From contig NZ_JAUSUA010000007.1 of assembly GCF_030813245.1 (NCBI RefSeq), forward strand, positions 1-64,000: DNA of 64,000 bases. The letters are read 5' to 3'. The notes beneath the pieces are model-generated. The model worked only from the letters and a program-made list of their open reading frames with translations, made no database searches and was not told the DNA's origin. The DNA comes from Alkalicoccobacillus murimartini (GTDB lineage: Bacteria > Bacillota > Bacilli > Bacillales > Bacillaceae_D). Of this stretch, positions 41,519 to 51,614 are shown in pieces (positions within the stretch are counted from its first letter, which is position 1; each line of letters begins with the position of its first letter). A program made the position numbers and the translations under genes.

Positions 41519-42508
41519 TTAATCAGCAACAGTTGGTGATGATTGCTGTAATCCTAGATGTTCTTGAAGCATGTTTTGTGTGTTAGCTAAAGACGTTTCA
41601 TCTACTCTGACATAACTAACCCCGTCAGTCCCTCTAAATGGTTCACCTTCAAGCTGAAATTGCTCAATTTCACTAATAGATCCTGCATATCCATGTAATG
41701 CAACTAGATTCGCAAAGGATAGATCTGTTCTTAATGTGCTACCCAAACTGTCAAAAACTCTTCCGAAATTATCAATGCTTTGGAAAGAAGCAGCTTTGTC
41801 AATAATCGCAGCCATTACTTGTGCTTGACGCTGTCCACGCCCAAAATCTCCACCACTATTCGCGCTTTTACGCTCACGTGTGTATGCTAAGGCATGTTCA
41901 CCATCCAACTCAGTCGGACCTTCTGTAAAGTTAAGAGTCTGACCGCCTTCTGTGAAATCAAATGTGTACTTTACGTCCACATCAATGCCATCTAATGCAT
42001 CAACAATATCTTTAAAGCCATCGAATTTTACTGTTGCATAATAATCAATTGGGATATCTAAGAAATTTTCTACGGTTGCAACCGTCATATCAATCCCGCC
42101 AAAAGCATTCGCATGATTAATTTTATCCTGAGTGCCTCGTCCTGCGATTTCAACATATGAATCTCGCGGTATACTTGTCAGAATAATAGAACGTTCCGAT
42201 CGGTTAAATGTTGCGACCAGAATTGCATCCGTACGAGCATGATCTTCACCAGGTCTTGCATCGTCACCTAGCAATAGGACTGAAAAGTTATGCTTCCCAA
42301 CATCCACTGCTTCAGTACGAAGCTCTGATTTCTCTCCACGTTCTAATGTTGAATGAAATTCGTTTTCTGCGCTTTTTGCTTTCAAGTAGAGATAACCTGC
42401 TCCACTGACGACAACTAAAAGGAATATAGATGCTAATGCAAGCAAAACCTTGAGTACGCGTTTTGATTTACGCTTCCCTCGCCTTTGCTTTCGAGAATTC
42501 TTTTCCAT
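41519..42508 (-). CDS. LytR-CpsA-Psr (LCP) family cell-wall ligase
   Basis: 329 residues: a basic cytoplasmic start (KQRRGKRKSKRVLK), one membrane helix (about 19-43), then an extracellular LCP domain. Family marks are LLLGDDARPGEDHARTDAILV, LTSIPRDSYVEI, KINHANAFGG and LAYTRERKSANSGGDFGR with the phosphate-binding Arg residues. LCP enzymes transfer teichoic acids or other glycopolymers from lipid carrier to peptidoglycan. RBS GTGAGGT. It is monocistronic with its own terminator. Paralogues usually exist, so the exact Tag name is left open. Confidence 0.9.
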   Translation of the reverse strand: MEKNSRKQRRGKRKSKRVLKVLLALASIFLLVVVSGAGYLYLKAKSAENEFHSTLERGEKSELRTEAVDVGKHNFSVLLLGDDARPGEDHARTDAILVATFNRSERSIILTSIPRDSYVEIAGRGTQDKINHANAFGGIDMTVATVENFLDIPIDYYATVKFDGFKDIVDALDGIDVDVKYTFDFTEGGQTLNFTEGPTELDGEHALAYTRERKSANSGGDFGRGQRQAQVMAAIIDKAASFQSIDNFGRVFDSLGSTLRTDLSFANLVALHGYAGSISEIEQFQLEGEPFRGTDGVSYVRVDETSLANTQNMLQEHLGLQQSSPTVAD

Positions 42509-42908
42509 AATTAAACCTCACTTTTTCGCTTTACATACAAGTACTATATACATATACATCGGGTAGTTATAATTATACATTTATAAATATTACCTTAGAA
42601 CGCACTAAACATAAAGATGATACCATAAATCTACATAAATCTACAACATTCTATTTACACTCTACTATCGGCTAACTATCCTACTTCCTTTATAGAAAGC
42701 TGTAAAATCAAACTCGAAAATTTATATCACTATACTTATTTTCATAAACAAACCAAAGCATAACTTCAAGAATTACAAGAAGGGTAGAAATCAAACCCAC
42801 TAAACAGGCAAGTCTTTTTTGCCTTAACTGCTATCTTATCAAAAATGAAGAATTCAAGATACCTATAATGTTAGAAATATTGCGAAACAACACATAAAAA
42901 TTATTTTC
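42509..42908. other. 400-bp intergenic region with 10-bp phased CTAC repeats
   Basis: No gene seen. ATAAATCTAC occurs twice in a row (42624-42643), and CTAC or a near variant recurs at 42631, 42641, 42651, 42662, 42672 and 42681, about one helical turn apart. A small hairpin AGGCAA/TTGCCT is at 42807-42825. The LCP promoter must lie at the left side, but I cannot fix it. Confidence 0.4.
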
Positions 42909-43700
42909 TTACGTTATTCGATCTGGGCACGTATAGACATTAAATGATTGATTTCGTATGAAACCTACCGTTGTTATACCTAACTCTTCGGCAAGATCTA
43001 ACGCCCTTTCTGTTGGAGCTGATTTTGAGAGCACAAGTTCACAACCAATCTTTGCTGCTTTTAATAGTATTTCAGAAGAAATACGTCCACTAAAAAGCAA
43101 AAATGAACCGTCTAAAGATAGGTCATGTCTAAGACAGTATCCATAAAGCTTATCAAGTGCATTATGTCGGCCAATGTCCATTCTACTAAGTATCATCCCT
43201 TGCTCGTTACATAATGCAGCATTATGCACGCCACCTGTTTGTTTAAAGGTGTACGCAGCATCTTGGAGTTGATTCATATAATAAAAACAGTCCTTTGCCT
43301 TAAGCTGAACCGTTTGTTTTATCATTTTTTTCGCTATTAACGCATCGTGTGCAAATACAAAACCCTGCCTGCTGCCACCGCAGCAGGAGGTCAAATAGCG
43401 TTTTTGTTGAAGTTGATGAAAAAGAGGATTTAACCGAATGGATTCAACATGTATGAATCCGCCTTTCTCGTCTATTCTCAAGCTTTTTATATCTGAATAC
43501 TTTTTAATAATACCCTCTGAGATCAAATACCCTATAGCTAAATCTTCAAGATAATCCGGAGTGCAAACCATCGTCACTATTTCATTTCCGTTAATCTTTA
43601 AAGTAAGGGCATATTCTGCTGCTACTGTGTCTTCCACTTCTGAGATACCTTCTGATGAATACCTACGTATAGAGCGGGTTGTAACTTTTGCTGTTTCCAT
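42909..43700 (-). CDS. fdhD: Formate dehydrogenase accessory sulfurtransferase FdhD
   Basis: 263 residues. FdhD moves sulfur to the molybdenum cofactor of formate dehydrogenase; without it the enzyme is inactive. The mobile-loop cysteines are visible in TSCCGGSRQG, and TGGVHNAAL, DIGRHNALDKLYG and SGRISSEILLKA are conserved. The ATG at 43700 has AAAGG about 9 bases upstream; a TTG three codons earlier abuts it. It is the last gene of the minus-strand formate locus. Confidence 0.95.
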   Translation of the reverse strand: METAKVTTRSIRRYSSEGISEVEDTVAAEYALTLKINGNEIVTMVCTPDYLEDLAIGYLISEGIIKKYSDIKSLRIDEKGGFIHVESIRLNPLFHQLQQKRYLTSCCGGSRQGFVFAHDALIAKKMIKQTVQLKAKDCFYYMNQLQDAAYTFKQTGGVHNAALCNEQGMILSRMDIGRHNALDKLYGYCLRHDLSLDGSFLLFSGRISSEILLKAAKIGCELVLSKSAPTERALDLAEELGITTVGFIRNQSFNVYTCPDRIT

Positions 43701-43726
43701 AAAATTCAACCTTTCTCTCTTTCAAA

Positions 43727-44977
43727 TTATGCTAGTTTCCGTATTTTCCTTATGTTTACCCGGATCATCAGAGAGATAACTAATGCGACAGCAAAAGCAC
43801 CGGCAAAAATATACATCGTTAATGAATAACTTTCTGTTGTCTCACGCAGATACGCAACGATTAATGGTCCAACAAGCCCCGCAGCTGCCCAAGCTGTTAA
43901 AATGTAACCATGAATGGCCCCTAGCTGTTTTGTACCAAAAACATCTCCTATAAACGCAGGAATTGCTGCAAAACCTCCACCATAACAAGATAAAATAATA
44001 AAAATGAGAATTTGGAAGCCATACTCATTTGAGACGATTGGTAACAGAGCAAATGCCACAAGCTGAATAGCAAAAAAAGCAGTGTAAACATTTGGCCTTC
44101 CTATATAATCTGATATGGACGCCCAGCCAAGGCGACCAAATCCATTAAACAATCCCATAATTCCAACCATAGTCGCTGCGGCAGCAGCTGATAGTCCAGC
44201 CAAATCCTGTGCCATAGGTGAAGCCACTGAAATAATGGCAATCCCACAGGAAACATTAATAAATAACATAGCCCACAACGCCCAAAAACGAACCGTTTTT
44301 ACAGCTTGATTCGCTGTAAGTTGTGCTAGATCACGAGGCGCTTCTTTCTTCTGTTTTTTCTTTTCCTTTTGTTTGTCTTCTTTCATAGATTTTGGTTCCC
44401 ACCCTTTAGGTGGTGGAGCCAAATATAAAGAGGAAGCTAACATAAGAACAAAGTAAATACCACCTGTTATAAAAAAGGTCCAAGATATGCCAACCCAATT
44501 GATTAATGCTTCAAACACTGGACTAGCAATTAAGGAAGCAAAACCAAACCCCATAATGGCTAGACCTGTTGCGAGCCCTCGCCTATCAGGGAACCACTTT
44601 ACTAGAGAGGACACTGGTGTGATATAACCAATACCAAGCCCGATACCCCCGAGCATCCCATAAAAGAAATACAATAAATAAAGAGATCCAATTTCATTTG
44701 CAAAGCCTGAACCAAGAATTCCAATCCCAAAACATACGGTAGCCAAAAGACCCGATTTTCGTGGTCCATATTTCTCAACAAAATGGCCCATAAAGGCAGC
44801 AGATAACCCTAGAAAAAGTATAGCAATACTAAACGTCAGTTGAACCTCACTCAAGCTCCAATCATGCTGATCGCTTAACGGATTTGTGAATACACTCCAC
44901 GAGTAGACGGAACCAATCGAGATGTGAATACCTACAGCTGCCAATGCAATCAGCCAGCGGTTTTTCGTTTTCCCCAT
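43727..44977 (-). CDS. OFA-type MFS transporter (oxalate/formate antiporter family)
   Basis: 416 residues with 12 membrane helices. The start is typical for the OFA group: NRWLIALAAVGIHISIGSVYSWSVF, then NPLSDQ. Other marks are KYGPRKSG, WFPDRRGLATG and the second-half SDYIGRPNVY. The central loop is highly charged (KEDKQKEKKKQKKE). Lying 17-30 bases from fdhD and DUF1641 genes, it probably imports or exports formate or a related monocarboxylate; this is inferred from family and place. Confidence 0.85.
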   Translation of the reverse strand: MGKTKNRWLIALAAVGIHISIGSVYSWSVFTNPLSDQHDWSLSEVQLTFSIAILFLGLSAAFMGHFVEKYGPRKSGLLATVCFGIGILGSGFANEIGSLYLLYFFYGMLGGIGLGIGYITPVSSLVKWFPDRRGLATGLAIMGFGFASLIASPVFEALINWVGISWTFFITGGIYFVLMLASSLYLAPPPKGWEPKSMKEDKQKEKKKQKKEAPRDLAQLTANQAVKTVRFWALWAMLFINVSCGIAIISVASPMAQDLAGLSAAAAATMVGIMGLFNGFGRLGWASISDYIGRPNVYTAFFAIQLVAFALLPIVSNEYGFQILIFIILSCYGGGFAAIPAFIGDVFGTKQLGAIHGYILTAWAAAGLVGPLIVAYLRETTESYSLTMYIFAGAFAVALVISLMIRVNIRKIRKLA

Positions 44978-45006
44978 TACACCTGCTCCCTTCTGTACAC
45001 TTCCTT

Positions 45007-45684
45007 CTAGTTATTTTCAGCTAAAGCTTTCTTTCCAAGAGCTATAGTAACAGTTAAAAGTGATAGACCCGCGGCTGCCGCTGCCCATTTCCATGTATTT
45101 AATTTTGGTGGGTAAGCTTTAGACTCTTCCTCTTCTGCTTCGTACTTTGTATCTACCTGATGGTCTTGATCTACTTGCTCTTCCGGTCGTTTTGTTGTCC
45201 GTTCCTTGTCATCCTGATCTTCTCCCATACCTTTTAAGAATGCTACCGAGAGATTAAGTGCATTGCGGAATTCGGTATCCTTTAAGGCTCGTAAAAGTGT
45301 GAGGTAACTTGATTGATTTTCGACTTTTTCAAATTCTGCAACCCTTGCAATTCCTTGATTGATCTTTAAAACAATAGGTTCAAGTTGCTGTACATTTAAG
45401 GTGCCTAGCACACCTGCCATTAGTAACAGGTTCTTTACCGAGCGAGCTGTTTCCGGATTATCGACTGTTTTGGCCAGAATATCCATCACCTGATCTCCCT
45501 CACTAAAAAGAGCAGTTAGCATAGGCAGAATTTTTCGGTCCTGCATATGCTGAATGATTTCAAACGTTTCTTGAACAGCATCCTTATGCTCCACTAACAG
45601 CTGTTGAAGTTCGAGAACTTCTTTTTCTCTTATCTCCTGCTCACTATAAGTCGCTCGACGAATAGTAGTCGTTGCTTTGGCCAT
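45007..45684 (-). CDS. DUF1641 family protein (YrhD-like)
   Basis: 225 residues. The DUF1641 part (about 25-155) is helical: LQQLLVEHKDAVQETFEIIQ, RSVKNLLLMAGVLGTLN and LNLSVAFLKGMG. A charged stretch (DKERTTKRPEEQVDQDHQ) leads to a C-terminal membrane helix (TWKWAAAAAGLSLLTVTIALG). The family is encoded next to this type of formate dehydrogenase in B. subtilis (yrhD-yrhE). It may be a membrane link or partner for the enzyme. One base separates it from the fdhA stop. Confidence 0.88.
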   Translation of the reverse strand: MAKATTTIRRATYSEQEIREKEVLELQQLLVEHKDAVQETFEIIQHMQDRKILPMLTALFSEGDQVMDILAKTVDNPETARSVKNLLLMAGVLGTLNVQQLEPIVLKINQGIARVAEFEKVENQSSYLTLLRALKDTEFRNALNLSVAFLKGMGEDQDDKERTTKRPEEQVDQDHQVDTKYEAEEEESKAYPPKLNTWKWAAAAAGLSLLTVTIALGKKALAENN

Positions 45685-45685
45685 G

Positions 45686-48634
45686 TTATTTCGACTCCTT
45701 TTTCACCAGATCTCCAGGGAAAGTGTAATCATCTCTCTGCCATTTTTTCTCAATCGCAACACCAATTTGAGGTTGCGGATTTCCGTTTCGGTGGTTAATA
45801 CGTGGAAGAGGTGACTCACCTTTTTCCCTCAATATCTCAAGCTTGGCGCTGACTTCTTTGTAGGCAGGTGTATCCGTGTCCTTATCTGCATAACTGCTAG
45901 TCAGATAATTTATGGCTCCTTCACCAGCATCATTAAGTGGCAAGTAAACTTCTTTACCTTTTACTCGATCAGTAATAAGACATTCCACTTTCACGTTTCC
46001 ATATGGTGACGTTAGTCTCACTAACGTTCCGTCATTGAGCCCTCGTTCTTCAGCTAATTCAGGCGACACCTCAAGAAAAACAGTTGGTGTTTTTGAGGTA
46101 ATCCCTTTCGATTTGTAGGTCATATTTCCCTCATGGAAATGCTCTAACAGTCGTCCGTTGTTTACATGTAAATCATATTCTTCTCCATACTCCAATGGTT
46201 TTGTCCATTCAACAGGGAATAGTTTGGCTTTTCCATCCGGGAACGGAAACTCATCTAAAAATAACACCGGTTGATCTGTTCCATCAGCTGCAACTGGCCA
46301 TTGAAGACTGTTATACCCTTCAAGCCTCTCGTAGGAAACTCCCGCAAATAACGGGGCTAGTGATGCGGCTTCATCCATAATTTCGCTTGGATGGCTGTAC
46401 GACCACTCTGCACCCATTCTGTTTGCTACTTCCATAATAATCTGCCAATCTGGCTTAGAATCTCCGAGTGGTTCAAGTGCTTGATATAGACGTTGGAAAC
46501 GTCGTTCTGTATTGGTAAAGGTCCCTTCCTTCTCAAGACTTGGACTAGCAGGTAAAACAACATCAGCATATTGAGCAGTTTTTGATAAAAAGATATCTTG
46601 TACCACAAAAAAATCAAGCTTTTCAAACGCTTCGTGTACATAGTTTAGATTCGAATCGACAAGCCCCATATCTTCTCCCTTTAAATACATCAGCTTTAAA
46701 TGACCTTCATGAACCGCATCGATCATTTCGTGGTTATTTAAACCTGGTTCCTCTGGCAGAGATACTGACCAACCTTGTTCATACTTTTTACGGACTTTTT
46801 CATCAGTCACTTTCTCATAACTAGGGAATCGATCCGGCATGCTACCAAAGTCGCTGGCCCCCTGTACATTATTATGACCACGTAACGGATAGCTTCCTGC
46901 TCCAGGCTTACCATAATTACCCGTAATCAAAAGAAGGTTGGATATAGCTGTACTTGTGTCACTACCACCAAGGTGCTGGGTTACGCCCATCGCCCACAAC
47001 ACACACACTGTATTCACCTCAGCAATGCGCTCAGCCATAAAGATAAGTGTATCCTTAGAAACTCCCGTGACCTCTTCGGCGTAATCAAGTGTGTATGGAG
47101 CTAGACTTGCGATGTACTCTTCTAAATCATTCACTCGACGATCAAGGAATGTCTGATCTTGCCAGCCTTGGTCTACGATATATTTAGTAATAGCAGATAA
47201 CCAGACTAGGTCACTACCCGATGATGGCTGAATAAACAGGTCTGCCCGCTCTGCCATCTCATGTTTGCGTAAGTCAGCAACAAATAAGGTTTGACCTTTC
47301 AGTTTATGAGAACGTTTTACACGAGTAGCAAGAACAGGGTGTGATTCTGCCGTGTTCGTTCCAATCGCTAATACGAGTTCAGACTGTTCAATATCCGTAA
47401 TTGACCCTGAATCTCCACCGTATCCAACCGTACGAAATAATCCCATGGTAGCAGGCGATTGACAATATCTCGAACAATTATCGATATTATTTGTGCCTAC
47501 TACAGCTCTAGATAGTTTTTGCATCAAATAGGATTCCTCGTTCGTACATTTTGATGAACTAATAAAAGCCATGGAGTCAGGTCCATACGTCTCTCTAGTC
47601 TCTTTAAATTTACTTTCAATAAGAGAAAGAGCTTCTTCCCACTCCGCCTCGCGGAACTCATTTCCATCTCGGATTAGGGGTTTCGTCAGGCGTTCTTCGC
47701 TGTTCACAAAGTCCCAGCCGAATTTCCCCTTAATACAGGTTGAAATTCCATTTGCAGGCGCTTCAATTTGTGGCTCCACTTTTAAAATTTTGCGGTCTTT
47801 TGTCCATATATCAAAGGCACATCCTACACCGCAATATGTACAAACAGTTTTTGTTTTCTCAATATGCTCTTCCCGCATGGCAGCTTCCATATCTGATATA
47901 GCGAGAATTGAACCATAACCCGTTTCAACATTTTTTGTAGTTTCAATCATTGGACGAAGTGTCTTTTTGGCAATTGCAGTCAAAAATCCAGCCTCTCCCT
48001 CCATACCGGTCTCCATCATCGCATTACAAGGGCAGACGGTTGAACAATGTCCACAGGATACACAGGAGGATTCATTGATTGGTGTGTCTTTATCCCAAAT
48101 CACACGCGGTTTTTCTCTCTCCCAATCAATAGAAAGGGTTTCAGTTACTTGTACATCTTGACATGCCTCTACACAACGACCACATAAAATACACTGATCC
48201 GGGTCATATCGGTAAAATGGATTTGAGTGATCCACCTCATAAGGTTTGTGCGCAAAAGGTACACTTTGATGATTAATCTTCATATCTTTTACTGTATTAT
48301 GTATCTCACAGCCTCCGTTGTTGTAATCACAAACGGTACAATAAAGCTCATGATTTACGAGGATTCGATCCATTGCAATGGTTTGGGCCTCTTTAATATG
48401 CTTGTCCTCTGTTTGAAGAACATCACCTTCTTTTAATTCTGTTGAGCATGAACGGACAAACTCGCCGTTCACTTCGATAATACACGTATCACAGGTTTCA
48501 ATTGGTCCAAGACTTGGATGATAGCAAACTGTTGGAATATCAACCTCCTGTTCCTTTAAAAGTTGTAGGGCGGTCTGGCCTTCTGTCATTTGAACCTCTT
48601 TATCATTCATCTGAATATTGATTTGTTTTGACAC
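45686..48634 (-). CDS. fdhA: Molybdopterin formate dehydrogenase, alpha subunit (YrhE-like)
   Basis: 982 residues. The N-terminus is a NuoG-like 2Fe-2S domain (Cys37, 48, 51, 63), then a His/Cys cluster region (about 95-113) and two 4Fe-4S clusters (Cys148-158 and 191-201). The molybdopterin oxidoreductase domain begins with CTYCGVGC (265-272) plus Cys300. In the active-site motif [13 protein letters not shown] the metal-binding residue is Cys391; it is followed by Gln392, where classical formate dehydrogenases have His. This Cys-Gln form occurs in Firmicute homologues such as B. subtilis YrhE. It likely oxidises formate in the cytoplasm; the electron acceptor is uncertain. Confidence 0.92.
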   Translation of the reverse strand: MSKQINIQMNDKEVQMTEGQTALQLLKEQEVDIPTVCYHPSLGPIETCDTCIIEVNGEFVRSCSTELKEGDVLQTEDKHIKEAQTIAMDRILVNHELYCTVCDYNNGGCEIHNTVKDMKINHQSVPFAHKPYEVDHSNPFYRYDPDQCILCGRCVEACQDVQVTETLSIDWEREKPRVIWDKDTPINESSCVSCGHCSTVCPCNAMMETGMEGEAGFLTAIAKKTLRPMIETTKNVETGYGSILAISDMEAAMREEHIEKTKTVCTYCGVGCAFDIWTKDRKILKVEPQIEAPANGISTCIKGKFGWDFVNSEERLTKPLIRDGNEFREAEWEEALSLIESKFKETRETYGPDSMAFISSSKCTNEESYLMQKLSRAVVGTNNIDNCSRYCQSPATMGLFRTVGYGGDSGSITDIEQSELVLAIGTNTAESHPVLATRVKRSHKLKGQTLFVADLRKHEMAERADLFIQPSSGSDLVWLSAITKYIVDQGWQDQTFLDRRVNDLEEYIASLAPYTLDYAEEVTGVSKDTLIFMAERIAEVNTVCVLWAMGVTQHLGGSDTSTAISNLLLITGNYGKPGAGSYPLRGHNNVQGASDFGSMPDRFPSYEKVTDEKVRKKYEQGWSVSLPEEPGLNNHEMIDAVHEGHLKLMYLKGEDMGLVDSNLNYVHEAFEKLDFFVVQDIFLSKTAQYADVVLPASPSLEKEGTFTNTERRFQRLYQALEPLGDSKPDWQIIMEVANRMGAEWSYSHPSEIMDEAASLAPLFAGVSYERLEGYNSLQWPVAADGTDQPVLFLDEFPFPDGKAKLFPVEWTKPLEYGEEYDLHVNNGRLLEHFHEGNMTYKSKGITSKTPTVFLEVSPELAEERGLNDGTLVRLTSPYGNVKVECLITDRVKGKEVYLPLNDAGEGAINYLTSSYADKDTDTPAYKEVSAKLEILREKGESPLPRINHRNGNPQPQIGVAIEKKWQRDDYTFPGDLVKKESK

Positions 48635-48760
48635 AAACTCACGTCTCCTTTCTTTTTGAATAATCTCTAGATTCAGTCTTTTTATATTTTACCCTCACAC
48701 TAAATCACTTAAACTTATTTGTATACGCTTACAATTTTCTTCTCGGGAATCATCCCGATT

Positions 48761-49255
48761 TTACTTATTTAATTCTTGAATGATATGACTAAGCTGCAGA
48801 AGAATTAATTTCTCCATAGCTAACGTTACAGCACCTGTTGAACCTGGCATCGAAAACACCGCTTTCCCTTCAACTGTTCCTGCAATTGCTCTTGAAAGCA
48901 TGGCTGCTGATCCAATATCATACTGGTAACTGATATAACGAAACAACTCACCAAATCCAGGCAACTGCTTTTCGAGCAGTTTCTCAACGACCTCATAGGT
49001 CACATCACGTTTTGATACCCCAGTTCCGCCATTTAATAAAATGGCTTCAACCGATGGAGAGGTAAGTCCTTCTTCAATAGCAGATTGAATAGAAGTTTTG
49101 TCGTCTTTCACAATATCATGACTAACAACCACATGGCCAGATTGTAAAAGTAGCGTTGAAATCGCAGCCCCACTTTTATCTGTTTCCTTTGTTCTTGTAT
49201 CACTAACTGTGATGATTTTACAGGCCACTGAACGGGTAGATGTATGAGCTGTCAT
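48761..49255 (-). CDS. moaB: Molybdenum cofactor biosynthesis protein MoaB
   Basis: 164 residues of the MogA/MoaB fold. It contains ITVSDTRT, LLNGGTGVSKRDVTYE and the late MPGSTGAV motif that binds molybdopterin. MoaB adenylylates molybdopterin or takes its place in metal insertion. I start at ATG 49255, with AAAGGAGA 7 bases upstream; the frame also opens at an ATG overlapping the moaA stop, without a site. The 126 bp to fdhA hold no visible Moco riboswitch. Confidence 0.92.
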   Translation of the reverse strand: MTAHTSTRSVACKIITVSDTRTKETDKSGAAISTLLLQSGHVVVSHDIVKDDKTSIQSAIEEGLTSPSVEAILLNGGTGVSKRDVTYEVVEKLLEKQLPGFGELFRYISYQYDIGSAAMLSRAIAGTVEGKAVFSMPGSTGAVTLAMEKLILLQLSHIIQELNK

Positions 49256-49278
49256 GCTTATTCTCCTTTTTGTCTTCA

Positions 49279-50292
49279 TTAACCACCGATATAAGACATT
49301 TCAATTTTTGGACGGTTGGCTGACGATTCCTCTGTGCGTTCATCGGAATAACGATCGCTGCGCTTCTTCCAAATTCTTCTTAGTTCATCCTCCATACTGT
49401 GCTCTTGATTTGTATCTCCACGCATGATCGCACGAAGATCATGCCCTTTTGTTGCGAATAAACAAGTAAAAAGTTTGCCTTCAACAGAAACTCTTGCTCT
49501 AGTACAGGATGAACAAAAGGACTGAGATACAGAAGAAATGACCCCTATCTCACCAGATGAATCTGTAAATGCATACCGGCTGGCCACTTCCCCATAATAG
49601 GATGGTTCTAGTGAACGGACACCAAAATGACTTTGAAGCAATGAGATAATCTCTTTTTTGGTTATAACAGAATCTAACTTCCATCCATTTGTACTGCCAA
49701 CATCCATAAATTCGATAAAACGTAATGTCACATTTTTCCCTTTAAAAAACGCAGCCATCGGAATGACCTGATGATCATTCACATGTTTTTGTACAACCAT
49801 ATTAATCTTCACGTCTAAGCCAGCTTCTTTTGCCGCTTCAATCCCCTTTAATACGGGTTTGATGCCAACATTTCGTCCGTTCATTTTCTTAAAAACTTCA
49901 TCATCTATGGCATCTAAGCTTACATTCACCCGTTTAAGCCCTGCTTCCTTTAGAGCACGTGCATGCTTTGGTAGAAAAACAGCATTGGTCGTAAGCGCGA
50001 CATCCTTTATACCCTCAATTCGGGTAAGTTTGTTAACTAATGTAGGCAAGTCCTTGCGTAGCAGGGGTTCTCCTCCTGTTATACGAACCTTCTCCACACC
50101 AAGAGATGCTGCGGCTTTTACCACTCGTTCAATTTCAGCAAAGGTTAAATAGTCTTCCGGAGGTAAAAAGGCATAATCAGGGCCAAATATCTCTGCTGGC
50201 ATGCAATAAGAACATCTAAAGTTACATTGATCCGTTACAGAAATTCGAATATCACGAAGCGGTCGACCTAACGTATCTGTTACTGAAGACAT
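49279..50292 (-). CDS. moaA: GTP 3',8-cyclase MoaA
   Basis: A 337-residue radical-SAM enzyme for the first step of molybdopterin synthesis, GTP to cyclic 3',8-dihydro-GTP. The N-terminal cluster is CNFRCSYC (Cys23, 27, 30). GGEPLLR and NVSLDAID are conserved. The C-terminal cluster has FCSSC and a third Cys about 14 residues on, and the chain ends with the required Gly-Gly. ATG 50292 follows AAAGGAG. It acts with MoaC, encoded divergently at 53475. Confidence 0.96.
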   Translation of the reverse strand: MSSVTDTLGRPLRDIRISVTDQCNFRCSYCMPAEIFGPDYAFLPPEDYLTFAEIERVVKAAASLGVEKVRITGGEPLLRKDLPTLVNKLTRIEGIKDVALTTNAVFLPKHARALKEAGLKRVNVSLDAIDDEVFKKMNGRNVGIKPVLKGIEAAKEAGLDVKINMVVQKHVNDHQVIPMAAFFKGKNVTLRFIEFMDVGSTNGWKLDSVITKKEIISLLQSHFGVRSLEPSYYGEVASRYAFTDSSGEIGVISSVSQSFCSSCTRARVSVEGKLFTCLFATKGHDLRAIMRGDTNQEHSMEDELRRIWKKRSDRYSDERTEESSANRPKIEMSYIGG

Positions 50293-50318
50293 CGTTACAC
50301 TCCTTTCCAGCAATTAGC

Positions 50319-50921
50319 TTAATCCTCCTTACGTAATGCTTGATAGGTAGGATCATCATTGATGTTACTAAATTTTTCGATTGGAATCCCCAACTCGAGT
50401 GCGTCCACATAACGCGTTGTGACGCTACTCAGAAAATTCATCATTCGATACTGACCGGCTTGAAGCTGCGAATATACAGAAGGAAAACAATCATGTTGAT
50501 ATAAGGCAGCTAGTGGTTGAATGCGATCGTTCACAATTGGAACAACTGCTTGTATGGTGTTATCTTGGAATTGAATCAGTGATTCGATTGCTTTAGAATC
50601 CAAAAGGGGCATATCAACAGCCATTACGACGTACCACTCGGCAGGAAATTTCATCATCGCACTGTATATGCCTGCCAAAGGTCCTTTTCCAGCAAAAACA
50701 TCCACGTCTTCGATGATGACCAGATTTTCTTCTGTAGAAAAGTATGATGTAAGATCAGATCGACTAACTAGAATCGTTTGATCAACATGAGCAGATAGCG
50801 CATCTACGATTCTTTTATAGAAACGACGATTTTGATAGACAGCAAAAGCCTTCTCACCGTCAAATCTAGATGACTCTCCTCCAGCTAAAACAATCCCTAC
50901 TCGTTTGGCTTTGGCAGACAT
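50319..50921 (-). CDS. mobA: Molybdenum cofactor guanylyltransferase MobA
   Basis: 200 residues with the nucleotidyltransferase start VLAGGESSRFDGEKA (GTP site) and the metal-binding AVDMPLL. It joins GMP to molybdopterin, giving the bis-MGD form used by DMSO-reductase-family enzymes such as the adjacent formate dehydrogenase. It lies within the moa/mob cluster, 6 bases after moaD. Confidence 0.93.
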   Translation of the reverse strand: MSAKAKRVGIVLAGGESSRFDGEKAFAVYQNRRFYKRIVDALSAHVDQTILVSRSDLTSYFSTEENLVIIEDVDVFAGKGPLAGIYSAMMKFPAEWYVVMAVDMPLLDSKAIESLIQFQDNTIQAVVPIVNDRIQPLAALYQHDCFPSVYSQLQAGQYRMMNFLSSVTTRYVDALELGIPIEKFSNINDDPTYQALRKED

Positions 50922-50927
50922 AAAGGA

Positions 50928-51158
50928 TTACCCTCCACTTACCGGAGGAATAAGCGCCAAAATATCCCCATCCTGTATGATTGTCTTTTGGTCAGCATAT
51001 TCTTCATTCACTGCAACCATAATCGAGTCTAAGTTAATAGAGTATGTTATTTGCAATTCATCTAATAATGCCTCAACCGTTTTCTCTTTATACGAAAACT
51101 CAAGAGTGTGTGAGCCTATTTGCTCTTCTAGATGAGCAAAACATTTAACAGTGATCAT
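50928..51158 (-). CDS. moaD: Molybdopterin synthase sulfur carrier MoaD
   Basis: A 76-residue ubiquitin-fold protein ending in PPVSGG. The terminal Gly is activated and thiocarboxylated, then gives sulfur to precursor Z in the MoaD-MoaE complex. Other parts match too: an early VKCFAHLEEQIG and a late DGDILALI. Its stop adjoins the mobA region and its start follows moaE directly. Confidence 0.92.
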   Translation of the reverse strand: MITVKCFAHLEEQIGSHTLEFSYKEKTVEALLDELQITYSINLDSIMVAVNEEYADQKTIIQDGDILALIPPVSGG

Positions 51159-51614
51159 CTATTTTTCCTCCTCTGGAACCCCTGAAACTGTCTCAAGCTG
51201 ATTCCCAATCCATTCACTACCATCTTCCCATTGCTCTTTTTTCCAAATTGGCACGATTTGCTTGATCCGCTCAATTGCATATTCGTTTGCCGCGTATGCA
51301 TCTTTTCGATGTGGCGTTGACACGGCTATCACAACAGCTATGTCGGATATTTGTAGATGACCAGTTCGGTGCCAAATAGCCGATAACGCATCTGGCCATC
51401 GTTCGTTAATCTCTTCCCCAATTCGCTGTAGTTGTTTAACGGCCATCGATTGGTAGGCATCATATCGTAAGGAAAGAGTCTTTCTCCCTTGAGTAAATTC
51501 CCTTACAGTGCCTGTAAATGTGACAACAGCTCCAGCTTCTCTACGTATGACTTTCTGTGTAATCGTCTCTATATTTAGCTGGTCCTTGGTAACAGAATAG
51601 AATGACTCATTCAT
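51159..51614 (-). CDS. moaE: Molybdopterin synthase catalytic subunit MoaE
   Basis: 151 residues. Active-site marks: TGTVREFTQGR, HRTGHLQI, STPHRKDAYAA and PIWKKEQWEDG with the catalytic Lys residues. It makes molybdopterin from precursor Z with MoaD thiocarboxylate. It overlaps mobB by 8 bp and is followed at once by moaD, so synthesis of the two subunits is coupled. Confidence 0.95.
   Translation of the reverse strand: MNESFYSVTKDQLNIETITQKVIRREAGAVVTFTGTVREFTQGRKTLSLRYDAYQSMAVKQLQRIGEEINERWPDALSAIWHRTGHLQISDIAVVIAVSTPHRKDAYAANEYAIERIKQIVPIWKKEQWEDGSEWIGNQLETVSGVPEEEK

Noticed and set aside
42807-42825. Terminator of fdhD
   Set aside because: The 6-bp hairpin AGGCAA/TTGCCT has no U-tract on the minus strand and lies about 85 bp past the stop.
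47571-47918. 115-codon plus-strand open frame inside fdhA
   Set aside because: Antisense shadow of the formate dehydrogenase gene, without a ribosome-binding site.
48635-48760. Moco riboswitch before fdhA
   Set aside because: No conserved Moco-aptamer elements or long stem could be seen in 126 bp, nor in the moeA-moaC gap.
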